Positions 27,983 through 36,089 of a DNA stretch of 64,000 bases are shown here, one piece after another; position 1 is the stretch's first letter; each line of letters begins with the position of its first letter. Where the stretch lies: positions 62,001 to 126,000 of the forward strand of contig NZ_SMMI01000006.1 of assembly GCF_009733535.1 (NCBI RefSeq). The letters run 5' to 3'. Both the position numbers and the translations under genes were made by a program. The notes beneath the pieces are model-generated. The model did no database searches, had not been told where the DNA came from, and saw nothing but the letters and a program-made list of their open reading frames with translations. The DNA comes from Sphingobacterium endophyticum. Its GTDB lineage: Bacteria; Bacteroidota; Bacteroidia; Sphingobacteriales; Sphingobacteriaceae.

Positions 27983-28435
27983 ATGAAACAGAAAATTTTT
28001 AATACGCACAATGATTATACAGGTCTGATCATTCGACTGACAATCGGTATCGTTATGTTTCCACACGGAGCGCGGGCTATGTTGGGCTGGTTTGGTGGCT
28101 TTGGGTTTACCCAAACTTTGGAGGGGCTGCAACAGATGGGACACCCATGGCTGGTGGGGCTATTAGTTATATTAATAGAGTTCTTTGCACCCATTTTTAT
28201 AATAATGGGCTTTGCCTCCCGTTTTTGGGCAATTGCATTGGGTGGACTTTTTATCGGAATAATTTTATTTGGCGGACATCTCGAGCATGGCTTTTTCATG
28301 AACTGGTTTGGCGATAAGGAAGGTGAAGGATTCGAATATCATTTGCTGATGCTCGGCTTATGTCTGGCACTGTTCATTCAGGGAAGTGGAAAATATTCAC
28401 TGGACAATTTGATATCCAAAAAACTCACAGCTTAA
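27983..28435 (+). CDS. DoxX family membrane protein
   Basis: The 150-residue protein has four hydrophobic helices and DoxX features: GLIIRLTIGIVMFPHGARAM, 'GHPWLVGLLVILIEFFAPI' and 'FGGHLEHGFFMNWFG'. DoxX-type proteins are linked to respiratory or thiol-stress complexes in other bacteria; the exact role is open. In the same direction as its neighbours, 13 bases before a LysE gene. Confidence 0.88.
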   Translation: MKQKIFNTHNDYTGLIIRLTIGIVMFPHGARAMLGWFGGFGFTQTLEGLQQMGHPWLVGLLVILIEFFAPIFIIMGFASRFWAIALGGLFIGIILFGGHLEHGFFMNWFGDKEGEGFEYHLLMLGLCLALFIQGSGKYSLDNLISKKLTA

Positions 28436-28447
28436 ATTTAAACAACG

Positions 28448-29083
28448 ATGATCCCGATTCATGAACTTTTGTGGTTTGCTTTGGCTGCCTTCCTGATGGT
28501 TATCAGCCCGGGGCCGAATATGATTTATCTTATTTCAAGAAGCATTACGCAGGGTAAAACAGCCGGGCTTGTTTCATTAGTTGGCGTTATCTGTGGTTTT
28601 TTATTTCATATCGTCCTGGCGGGATTTGGATTGACGGCTATATTACTGGCTGTTCCGTTTGCTTACGGAATACTGAAAATTTCGGGCGCTATTTACTTGT
28701 TGTATTTGGCGTATCAGGCCATTAAACCCAATGGCAAAACATTTTTTGAAGTGAATGAGCATATTGCCAAAGACAAGCCTCGAAAACTGTTCCTGATGGG
28801 CTTTTTTACCAACCTGTTGAATCCTAAAATGGCTGTATTTTACCTGTCTTTTTTTCCTCAATTTATCAAACCGGAATATGGCTCTATATTAGGTCAGAGT
28901 ATGGCATTGGGTATTACACAGATTTCTATCAGCTTCACTATCAATTTTATTATTGTAATGACCGCTGCAAAAATGGCTTCTTTCCTTACAAGAAATCCAC
29001 TTTGGGTAAGGACGCAAAAATGGTTTATGGCCAGTGTACTGACTTTTTTAGCCATAAAAATGGTGCTTTCAAAAGCTAAATAA
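28448..29083 (+). CDS. LysE/RhtB-family exporter
   Basis: The 211-residue protein has about six membrane helices and the family start FLMVISPGPNMIYLISRSIT, then GFFTNLLNPKMAVFYLSFFPQFI. Family members export amino acids or derivatives. Substrate not predictable. 19 bases before the AhpD-like gene. Confidence 0.9.
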   Translation: MIPIHELLWFALAAFLMVISPGPNMIYLISRSITQGKTAGLVSLVGVICGFLFHIVLAGFGLTAILLAVPFAYGILKISGAIYLLYLAYQAIKPNGKTFFEVNEHIAKDKPRKLFLMGFFTNLLNPKMAVFYLSFFPQFIKPEYGSILGQSMALGITQISISFTINFIIVMTAAKMASFLTRNPLWVRTQKWFMASVLTFLAIKMVLSKAK

Positions 29084-29102
29084 TGACAAACAAAAAATAA
29101 AT

Positions 29103-29540
29103 ATGGAAAACAGAATAGACATACAGCAGCTTGAGCCGGATGCATTCAAGGCAATGTTCGCTCTGGAAAATTACCTACACAATTCAGGACTTTCTAAAGC
29201 GCATTTCTATCTGATTAAAATTCGTGCTTCGCAAATCAACGGTTGCGCTTTTTGTATCAACATGCACACTACGGATGCATTAAAGCAGGGTGAAACCGCA
29301 CAGCGAATTTTCCTGCTCAACGCCTGGAAAGAAACCGGATTATTTACCGAGGAAGAGAAAACAATTTTAGCCATAACCGAGGAAGTAACCTTAATCAGCC
29401 AAAACGGGTTAAGCGATGAAACGTACAGACAGGCCGAACAACTTTTTGATGGAAATCAAATTGCACAGATCATAATGGCGGTTGTTACGATAAATGCATG
29501 GAACAGGATTGTAATCAGCACCAAGAAAACGGTAGTATAA
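29103..29540 (+). CDS. AhpD-like carboxymuconolactone decarboxylase family protein
   Basis: The 145-residue helical protein has the redox motif NGCAFCINMHTTDA, with the CxxC pair and following His of AhpD-type proteins. It is likely a peroxidase-type or disulfide reductase partner rather than a true decarboxylase. Carboxymuconolactone decarboxylase genes are among the known neighbours of ECF41 sigma factors, and one is encoded 3.5 kb downstream. Confidence 0.9.
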   Translation: MENRIDIQQLEPDAFKAMFALENYLHNSGLSKAHFYLIKIRASQINGCAFCINMHTTDALKQGETAQRIFLLNAWKETGLFTEEEKTILAITEEVTLISQNGLSDETYRQAEQLFDGNQIAQIIMAVVTINAWNRIVISTKKTVV

Positions 29541-29572
29541 AAAGAATAATGAACTAAAAAAGATACTCAATT

Positions 29573-30169
29573 ATGCAAACAATTCCTAAACCATTCAAAA
29601 TCCTGGTATCTGTCCTTGTAGTTTCCAATGTCGTGTTGATGATTTGTATTGTCTACCTACATTTAAATAACAGGCCAAACTTTAATGCAGAAAGAATAAA
29701 TATCAATGATGCTTCGGGAAAAAATCGTGTCGTTATTGCAAACACAGAACACATTCCCGAGCCCATTATTGATGGAAAAACGTATAAAAGAGCTTACGCC
29801 CCAGCAGGTCTTATATTCTATGACAAGAACGGCGACGAAAGAGGCGGTCTTGCTATTACCGATAATGAGCAGACTAACTTAAATGCCCTATCATTCGATT
29901 ACCAGAATGCAGATGCCATTGGAATTCTCGCACAGGATAATAAAAGCGACAATTATTTCAGGGCTGGGCTGGTGATAAATGACAAAGACCTGTCGGGGAA
30001 ACCCGGACATAATATCAACCGTATCAACCTGATAACGGAAAACGGGAATGCGGCTTTGGTAATGAAGGATCACAATGAAATACCGAGAATTATTCTAAAG
30101 GTTGATAGTGTGGGTAACCCGTCCATCGAAATGTTTGACAAAGATGGTAAGCTGAACTGGAAACAATAA
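29573..30169 (+). CDS. Hypothetical membrane-anchored protein
   Basis: The 198-residue protein has one N-terminal membrane segment (about 10-30) and a beta-rich exposed domain with repeated 'GLxFYDKNGDERGGL', 'NALSFDYQNADAIGI' and 'GNPSIEMFDKDGKLNW' type strands. I recognise no named family; similar proteins occur in Flavobacteriia and Sphingobacteriia. 32 bases after the AhpD-like gene. Confidence 0.65.
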   Translation: MQTIPKPFKILVSVLVVSNVVLMICIVYLHLNNRPNFNAERININDASGKNRVVIANTEHIPEPIIDGKTYKRAYAPAGLIFYDKNGDERGGLAITDNEQTNLNALSFDYQNADAIGILAQDNKSDNYFRAGLVINDKDLSGKPGHNINRINLITENGNAALVMKDHNEIPRIILKVDSVGNPSIEMFDKDGKLNWKQ

Positions 30170-30180
30170 ACTCAAGTCTT

Positions 30181-30618
30181 ATGAAATAGACATTAAAAAC
30201 CATCATCCTTATCATCCCCATTCTTATGGCGGTGAATACTTTTGGTCAACATCAAAATCGATTAAAAATGGAACAGAATAACAGAGAAGAACGTACTGTT
30301 ACGGAACATGTCGCCGTCATCGATAAAATCAGCATTCCCAAAAAAGCTATCGCGGAGTATTCCCAAAAATCGCTTTTCATCAGAAATACACTTCGGCAGC
30401 AGCCCGGCTTTGTAAAATATGAAATCTTTCAACAGACAGGCGATAGTGGAGACCTTCGGGTCATTACGGTTGCCACTTGGGCAGACCGACAGCGGATGGA
30501 CGATGCCAGAGTGGTCATACGGGAGGCAATGCAAAAAGCAGGGATTAAAATGCCCGCCTTTTTAGAACAACATGGTATTACGATGGAAAGGGGTATCTAT
30601 CAGATGGTCGAGGAGTGA
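30181..30618 (+). pseudogene. Antibiotic biosynthesis monooxygenase (ABM) domain protein, signal peptide broken by TAG
   Basis: From ATG 30181 the frame reads Met-Lys-TAG and then TLKTIILIIPILMAVNTFGQ, a typical signal peptide, followed by an intact ABM domain (TVTEHVAVIDKISIPKKAIA; QQPGFVKYEIFQ; LRVITVATWADRQRMDDARV). The amber codon at 30187-30189 sits at codon 3, where Lys (AAG) would be normal. Restart at ATG 30226 would keep half the signal, and at ATG 30268 would give a cytosolic 116-residue domain. So either export has been lost or the gene is newly broken. ABM domains are small dimeric ferredoxin-like folds, often heme- or quinone-related. Confidence 0.75.
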
Positions 30619-30801
30619 GTCTTATAGATTTATACCAGACTTGATAATTATCTTCAAGAAAGTATAAAACAGTGATGTCTTAATGTCTATAAGAGAACTT
30701 GACCGGATTCCGCAAGAAACGGATTTCAATAGATGCATGGTATCGTTAATTTTAAAAGAAACAGCAAAGCTGAGTAATGAAATCATAAAAGGTATTCTAA
30801 C

Positions 30802-31470
30802 ATGCACATTAAAAGTTATCCTTCCATTCTGTACTTCGGCACTCCGGTAGTACTTATCAGTACCAAAAACCCTAATGGTACAGATAATCTTGCACCGATA
30901 TCTTCGATTTTCTGGTTGGGGTGGCGTTGTATCATTGGTCTTGGGGCTTCCTCCCAAACTGCCAAAAACCTTTTGGTAACCAAAGAGATCGTATTAAACC
31001 TGCCTTCGGTAAACGAGGCAAAGGCAGTGAACCTACTGGCCAGAACCACGGGTTCTAATCCAGTGCCCCAATCTAAAATGTTAAAGGGGTATCGTTTCGA
31101 AGAAAATAAATTTGAAATAGCAGGATTGACGGGAACCCCTTCCGAAACCATCAATGCCTGCCGGGTGAACGAATGCCCTGTACAAATGGAAGCTGTTGTC
31201 ATGGCCATTCATAAATTGGCAGAGGATGAACCATTAGAGCAGGGCAAGATCATCACATTTGAACTAAAGATAAACAGGGTATATCTCGATCAATCAATTA
31301 TTATGGATAATTATACAAACCGGGTTGATCCCGATAAGTGGAAACCTCTCATTATGAGTTTCCAGGAGTTTTATACACTTGGCGATAAAGCACATGAATC
31401 GACGCTCGCAGAAATTCCTGAAATTTTATACAATACCAACGATAGAAAATCAGCACAGGAGGAAGTTTAG
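30802..31470 (+). CDS. Flavin reductase-like (FMN-binding split barrel) protein
   Basis: The 222-residue protein carries the flavin reductase-like pattern: TPVVLISTKNPNGTDNLAPI, then WRCIIGLGASSQTAKNL and EIVLNLPS. It probably binds FMN and uses NAD(P)H. There is a 183-base gap before it with no convincing gene. Confidence 0.87.
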   Translation: MHIKSYPSILYFGTPVVLISTKNPNGTDNLAPISSIFWLGWRCIIGLGASSQTAKNLLVTKEIVLNLPSVNEAKAVNLLARTTGSNPVPQSKMLKGYRFEENKFEIAGLTGTPSETINACRVNECPVQMEAVVMAIHKLAEDEPLEQGKIITFELKINRVYLDQSIIMDNYTNRVDPDKWKPLIMSFQEFYTLGDKAHESTLAEIPEILYNTNDRKSAQEEV

Positions 31471-31495
31471 TGAAAACAAAAATAATGACTAAGAA

Positions 31496-31861
31496 ATGAT
31501 AACAAAGGACGAAATTTTAAATCTCGAGAACACACTTTACGGAGCCATCCAAAATAGGGATACGGAAGTGCTCGACAACCTATTGCATACTGATCTGCTT
31601 TTTATAATTCCCGGCGGTCAGACGATAACCAAAGAAATGGATTTGCAAACGTATCGTGAGGGAAACTTAAAAGTAAACGAAATCACTCCCAAAGTAGAAG
31701 AACTGCATATCATAGCGGATCTGGCAGTTATTACTTTGCAGATGGAGTTAAAAGGGAATTATAATAACGAGCCTTTTGAAGCTAAATATAAATATATCCG
31801 TTTTTGGAAAAAGTTTCCCGAAGGCATAAAAGTAGTTGGCGGAAGCGGAATGGCTATTTAA
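31496..31861 (+). CDS. DUF4440/NTF2-like protein
   Basis: The 121-residue cone-fold protein has ILNLENTLYGAIQNRDTEVL and LHTDLLFIIPGGQTITKEM, the DUF4440/SnoaL-like pattern, and ends 'FWKKFPEGIKVVGGSGMAI'. No catalytic residues can be assigned. Second NTF2-type fold of this island. 25 bases after the flavin reductase-like gene. Confidence 0.82.
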   Translation: MITKDEILNLENTLYGAIQNRDTEVLDNLLHTDLLFIIPGGQTITKEMDLQTYREGNLKVNEITPKVEELHIIADLAVITLQMELKGNYNNEPFEAKYKYIRFWKKFPEGIKVVGGSGMAI

Positions 31862-31960
31862 TCAAAAGCCTGTATAAGACACAGGAAATCGGCAAAACAG
31901 TAAAGATTTACAAAACAGGACGATGCGATTATGCTTCTATTTGCATTGTATATAAATAAG

Positions 31961-32983
31961 ATGAAAGAAAAGTTCCTCATAACCTTGATAATTACCTCAA
32001 TCAGCTGGCAGTTTTGTACAGCCCAAATTAATTCCATCAATGAATACAACCGTATTAAATTAAATGGTGCCAGGCACAGCGTATTTATTAAAGGGGAAAA
32101 TGCCCTGAACCCTGTTTTGCTCATATTGCACGGTGGCCCTGGGTTTTCTGATTTTTATTTTTGGCAAACACACAATAAGGAACTGGAACAGCACTTCACG
32201 GTGGTTACCTACGACCAAAGGGGAACGGGTTTATCCTACAACGATACCCTGCCTCCCGGAAGCATCACTATTGAACAGCTGGAAGATGATGCGCTAAGTT
32301 TAATACATATTCTTAAAGAGCGTTTTAAGAAAGAGAAAATATATTTGGTTGGTTATTCTTTTGGTTCTATTATGGGTATGCATCTGATTCAAAAGTATCC
32401 ATCGCTATTTCAGGCTTATATTGGCGTGGGACAGGTTACCAGTATGTATTTGAATGAAAAGGTTTCGCTCGATTATTCAATTCAACAGGCCAGGTTAAAA
32501 AAAGACAGCGTAGCAATGGCTCAATTGCAAAAACTCCGTAAGCATTACCCGTCCCGCTCAAAAAATGAAATATCATACCTGTATTTATCAAGAAAATGGC
32601 TCCGGCACTTTCATGGTGATTTTTGTGAAGGTACCAATGTTGGCCAGCTCTATAAAAATATGGATTCCTTTGCCAGGCAATATTACAAAGATAGCCTGAT
32701 AGCTAAGGGACAAGCCTTCACAATGAATGCCATGTGGGATGAAGTAATGCAGGTAGATTTATTTAAAACGGTTCGGGAAGTAAAAGTCCCCGTTTACTTT
32801 ATCGCAGGGCGGTGTGACTATAATACCCCCTCCACACTTGCTTATAAATTTTTCAGGAAACTAAAAGCGCCTCAAAAACAATTCATCTGGTTTGAAAACT
32901 CAGGGCATTATGCAGCTTTTGTAGAACCGGAAAAATTTAATAGGATTATGGTGCAGGAAGTTCTGGCCGATAAAGGAACATAA
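31961..32983 (+). CDS. Secreted alpha/beta hydrolase (proline iminopeptidase-like)
   Basis: From ATG 31961 (an ATG at 31931 would add ten residues before the signal) the 340-residue enzyme has a signal peptide ending QFCTAQ, the oxyanion motif LILHGGPGFSD, the nucleophile elbow VGYSFGS, Asp in GRCDYNTP and His in NSGHYAAF. The HGGPG motif and cap resemble proline iminopeptidase and related hydrolases. Substrate unknown. Confidence 0.87.
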   Translation: MKEKFLITLIITSISWQFCTAQINSINEYNRIKLNGARHSVFIKGENALNPVLLILHGGPGFSDFYFWQTHNKELEQHFTVVTYDQRGTGLSYNDTLPPGSITIEQLEDDALSLIHILKERFKKEKIYLVGYSFGSIMGMHLIQKYPSLFQAYIGVGQVTSMYLNEKVSLDYSIQQARLKKDSVAMAQLQKLRKHYPSRSKNEISYLYLSRKWLRHFHGDFCEGTNVGQLYKNMDSFARQYYKDSLIAKGQAFTMNAMWDEVMQVDLFKTVREVKVPVYFIAGRCDYNTPSTLAYKFFRKLKAPQKQFIWFENSGHYAAFVEPEKFNRIMVQEVLADKGT

Positions 32984-33021
32984 AGCCTGAAATTTGCTAA
33001 TATCAAAAATAGAATAAAAAG

Positions 33022-33870
33022 ATGGAGAAACATTATAATAAGTTATTGACCTATGCCTACAATATTGTCGGTTCTTATGAAGATGCGAAAGATCTGGTAC
33101 AGGATATACTGGAAAAATACATTACATTGGATAAATCGAGCATCCGCCACGAATCCAACTTTCTGATTAAAACCACGATTAATCATGCTATAAATTTTAA
33201 AACCCGCCAAAGCAAAAAAGAAGTTTTCGGCGAATGGCTCCCCGAACCTGTTTCATTTGATAATGCCGATGCAAAACTTATTAGGGACGAAACGGCAAGC
33301 TATACCATGCTCGTGCTGTTCGAGTACCTGAACCCAAAAGAAAGAGCGGCTTTCATATTGAAAGAGGGCTTCAATTATTCACATGCTGAGATAGCCGAAC
33401 TGCTTGAAATAAGCACCGAAAATTCACGCCAGCTATTGAGCAGGGCCAACAAACAATTGAAAGACAGTAAATACTCAAGTTATAGCCCACATTTGGGTCA
33501 CTCATTTGAGACTGTAGGCAGGTATCAGAAAGCGTTGGCTCAGGCTGACATCGTGGAATTGCAGAACTTATTGGTAGACGACATAAAACTCAGTGCTGAC
33601 GGAGGTACGAAGGTGCAGGTAGTGAGCGGTTCGGAAATAGGGAAAACAGCTACGGCCACTTTATTGGTTTATGTACAGCAGCATTTTCTTATGGGAAAAA
33701 CATTTACCTTTCAATTTTTCAATCATCAACCTGCTGTCTGCTTTTGGGAGCATGAAAAGCTCCATAACTGTCATATACTCCAATTAAGTGAAGATGGATT
33801 GATCCAGGAAATATATTCCATTGTAGACCCGGATAAGCTAAAAAATATTACCAAGCTGTCACATATTTAG
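33022..33870 (+). CDS. ECF41-type sigma factor with C-terminal SnoaL-like domain
   Basis: The 282-residue protein has sigma region 2 (about 1-65, YAYNIVGSYEDAKDLVQDIL), the linker motif WLPEP (72-76) found in ECF41 sigma factors, region 4 (about 92-150, LNPKERAAFILKEGFNYSHA) and a C-terminal NTF2/SnoaL-like domain with DGGTK (193-197) and VDPDKL (268-273), counterparts of the DGGGK and NPDKL motifs. In this group the fused domain controls sigma activity, so no separate anti-sigma factor is needed, and none is encoded here. Its known gene neighbours (carboxymuconolactone decarboxylase, oxidoreductase) match this island. Confidence 0.9.
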   Translation: MEKHYNKLLTYAYNIVGSYEDAKDLVQDILEKYITLDKSSIRHESNFLIKTTINHAINFKTRQSKKEVFGEWLPEPVSFDNADAKLIRDETASYTMLVLFEYLNPKERAAFILKEGFNYSHAEIAELLEISTENSRQLLSRANKQLKDSKYSSYSPHLGHSFETVGRYQKALAQADIVELQNLLVDDIKLSADGGTKVQVVSGSEIGKTATATLLVYVQQHFLMGKTFTFQFFNHQPAVCFWEHEKLHNCHILQLSEDGLIQEIYSIVDPDKLKNITKLSHI

Positions 33871-33883
33871 TACTCAAATGGTC
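33857..33883 (+). promoter_or_regulatory. Candidate ECF41-type promoter upstream of the azoreductase gene
   Basis: TGTCACA, a 16-base spacer, then GGTC lies at the very end of the sigma gene and about 25 bases before the azoreductase start. It resembles the reported ECF41 target (TGTCACA ... CGTC) and has the same spacing as the site near 26242. Confidence 0.45.
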
Positions 33884-33905
33884 TTCCATAGAAAGAGTAA
33901 AAAAG

Positions 33906-34490
33906 ATGAAGACATTATTGAGAATTGACAGTAGCTTACGTTTAAAAAACTCCTATTCCCGCAATGCGGGAGACAATTTTGTACGGGCATGGAAAGAACT
34001 GAATCCGGAAGGGAGCATCAGTATACGGGAAGTAGGCACCTCCCACATTCCTCATCTTGAGCAGGAAGTACTTGAGAAATTTTATACTGCCGGGGATACT
34101 TCAGACCGCCTAAAATTGTCTGACCAGTTGATAGCAGAACTATTCGGGTGTGATGAAATCCTTATCACAGTGCCTATGTATAATTTTGGCATACCCTCTT
34201 CGCTGAAAGCGTATTTCGACCTTGTGCTGCGGACAGGTAAAACTTTCAGATACGACGAGGACAAAGCAATCGGATTGCTTCAGAATAAAAAAGCATACGT
34301 TCTCTCCGCTATGGGGGAACTGGATTCAGCTTTGCCCAATCTAGTGGAAATGCACCTGCAGCAGATATTGAACTTTATTGGCATTAGTGAAATTTACTAT
34401 TATTCATTGGACGGTACGGATGATAAAGAATCTGTCAAACAACAACTAAACCATCAAAAAGAATTATTTACGAACATCTTAAACAAATAA
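33906..34490 (+). CDS. FMN-dependent NADH-azoreductase-like protein
   Basis: The 194-residue flavodoxin-fold protein has an FMN phosphate-binding start (LLRIDSSLRLKNSYSR) and the AzoR motif ILITVPMYNFGIPSSLKAYF, with VLRTGKTFRY after it. Such enzymes reduce azo dyes and quinones with NADH. 35 bases after the ECF41 gene. Confidence 0.9.
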   Translation: MKTLLRIDSSLRLKNSYSRNAGDNFVRAWKELNPEGSISIREVGTSHIPHLEQEVLEKFYTAGDTSDRLKLSDQLIAELFGCDEILITVPMYNFGIPSSLKAYFDLVLRTGKTFRYDEDKAIGLLQNKKAYVLSAMGELDSALPNLVEMHLQQILNFIGISEIYYYSLDGTDDKESVKQQLNHQKELFTNILNK

Positions 34491-34492
34491 AA

Positions 34493-34849
34493 ATGGAACA
34501 GGCAGAAAAAGCAATCGAAGCATTTGTAAAAGCTGGCGACAATCGTGATGTAGCAGCATTGGAAAGTATCTTACATCCCGGCTTTCAGAATATACAGGAC
34601 GGGTTTTTCGATGAGAAGGGGATTTTTGTATTCTCGAAATCTGACTATATCGAACTCATCCGTACCAAGCGATTCGGAGGAAGCCCAAGGAGCTTGGTGA
34701 TAAACAACATAAAGCAATCAGACCATATGGCTATTGCACACACGACGTTGGAAAGTGAGTTTCTTATCTTTCATTCATTGATAATATGTATTCGGGATAA
34801 TGAGCATTGGAAAATAATAAATAACACACCCACAATCCATGTGAAGTAG
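34493..34849 (+). CDS. NTF2-like (putative lumazine-binding/DUF4440-type) protein
   Basis: The 118-residue protein has a SnoaL-like cone fold: AIEAFVKAGDNRDVAALESI, HPGFQNI, and a terminal pattern of short strands ending IRDNEHWKIINNTPTIHVK. It starts 2 bases after the azoreductase stop, so cotranslated. Third stand-alone NTF2-type fold in the island. Confidence 0.78.
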   Translation: MEQAEKAIEAFVKAGDNRDVAALESILHPGFQNIQDGFFDEKGIFVFSKSDYIELIRTKRFGGSPRSLVINNIKQSDHMAIAHTTLESEFLIFHSLIICIRDNEHWKIINNTPTIHVK

Positions 34850-34857
34850 TTTTCAAT

Positions 34858-34882
34858 GATGGCTGAATAAAATTCAGCCATC
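34858..34882 (+). terminator. Terminator after the azoreductase/NTF2 unit
   Basis: GATGGCTGAAT-AAA-ATTCAGCCATC is a perfect 11-base stem with a 3-base loop; the T-run after it is weak (TTAAAT). Confidence 0.7.
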
Positions 34883-35054
34883 TTAAATCATCTTGAAGAA
34901 TAATTTTTTTAATGCCTTATTTCTGCATTCTAAACAATTATTCTCCAACCAATAGGGAACCGTCTAAAATTATGCTAATGGGTTAACAAATACTAACGTA
35001 AGAGCGGATCGGCACGCTCCGGTCGGAACTCAATAGGAGAATAAATGCGAGTAA

Positions 35055-35882
35055 ATGGATAAATTTTACAATGATAAGTTACACAAACTGGAAACAGTCA
35101 TCAATGACTTCGAGATTGAAGCAGATTGTTCCATACAACGGATAGAAACCGTTATACACCATATTCTTGAATGCCTGTCCGAAATGAAAGGGTATGTCCT
35201 GAAAAGAGGGTTTAAGAATACTGATGAAGAAATCCGCTTTTTCAAATATCAGAAACCTGCCATTGTAGCTAAACTCATCTACTACAATGCCATTTACAAA
35301 ATCGAGACAAAAAAGCCGTATGGCGCAAAACCTATAAGGAAATACCTCAACAAAGAACTGAAAAAGCTAAAAAGATTCTTTGACAATAATCTCGATTTTT
35401 ATAAGTATTACCGGAGCAATAATTCGTTCCTTGACGAAAAAATGTTTTTACGGGGCAAGCATGATATAAAGCTGTGATTGGACACTTATTATTTCCAGTC
35501 TGACCAAACCTTTTCCACCTCACATGATTATAAAGTCGCCAAGATAATGGCCAATGATTTGATACAGGTTTACATCGAAGACCAGTTATATAACAAATTC
35601 CAAAAAGACAAATCGAAAGCCCAAAAGAAGCTGAAATGGACAGGTAGCAAAGTGGCATTGATAGAACTGATTTATGCCCTGCACTATCAAGGCGTGTTTG
35701 ACAACGGGAACAATGACATAAGGGAAGTAGCCCAATATTTTGAAAGTACCTTTGGTATTGATTTAGGCAACTTTTATCAGACTTATTTGGAGTTGAGAAA
35801 CCGGAAGATGAACCGTACAAAATTCCTTGATGCGCTTCGGGAGGAACTTATACGAAGAATGGACGAGCAGGACGAAAAGTAA
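35055..35882 (+). pseudogene. rteC: rteC (CTnDOT-type excision regulator) with one in-frame TGA
   Basis: The first 140 codons (MDKFYNDKLHKLE to KYYRSNNSFLDEK and MFLRGKHDIKL) and the next 134 (LDTYYFQSDQTFSTSHDYKV to FLDALREELIRRMDEQDEK) are one RteC protein in one frame, separated only by TGA 35475-35477. In RteC this place normally reads '..DIRLCLD..', so a Cys codon (TGT or TGC) to TGA change is the simplest origin. RteC activates the excision operon of CTnDOT-type conjugative transposons. Its presence, broken, next to a tRNA supports an immobilised integrative element. Confidence 0.9.
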
Positions 35883-35959
35883 AGTTCAATTTAATAGGTT
35901 CTAAAATAGTTATGCGACCGACTTCGGAGGGTGTTAATATCACCTGCAAGGGCAAGTAG

Positions 35960-36085
35960 TTTTGAGGCACAGAATGAGTTTCGAGTGCCTCAAAACACAA
36001 CTTGCTCTGTTCAGGTGAACATTTTTTGAGGTGCAGTATATATTTCGAGCACCTCAAAACATAACTTGCTCTGTTTAGGCGAACA
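35960..36085 (+). repeat. Two tandem 64-nt structured repeats with covarying stems
   Basis: Copy 1 (35960-36021): TTTTGAGGCAC, 14-base loop, GTGCCTCAAAA, then ACTTGCTCTGTTCAGGTGAACA. Copy 2 (36024-36085) has TTTTGAGGTGC, 14-base loop, GCACCTCAAAA and ACTTGCTCTGTTTAGGCGAACA. Stem changes in copy 2 are compensated on the other arm. The tail forms a second small stem (TGTTC/GAACA), which in copy 2 keeps pairing only as U-G on the plus strand. The unit lies 77 bases after rteC. Confidence 0.8.
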
Positions 36086-36089
36086 GAAA

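Noticed and set aside
30684..30851. Short frame MSIRELDRIPQETDF.. before the flavin reductase-like gene
   Set aside because: It runs into the start of the next gene in another frame and has no promoter or conserved pattern that I can see.
35960..36085. CRISPR array
   Set aside because: Only two units, each with internal hairpins, no spacer pattern and no cas genes.
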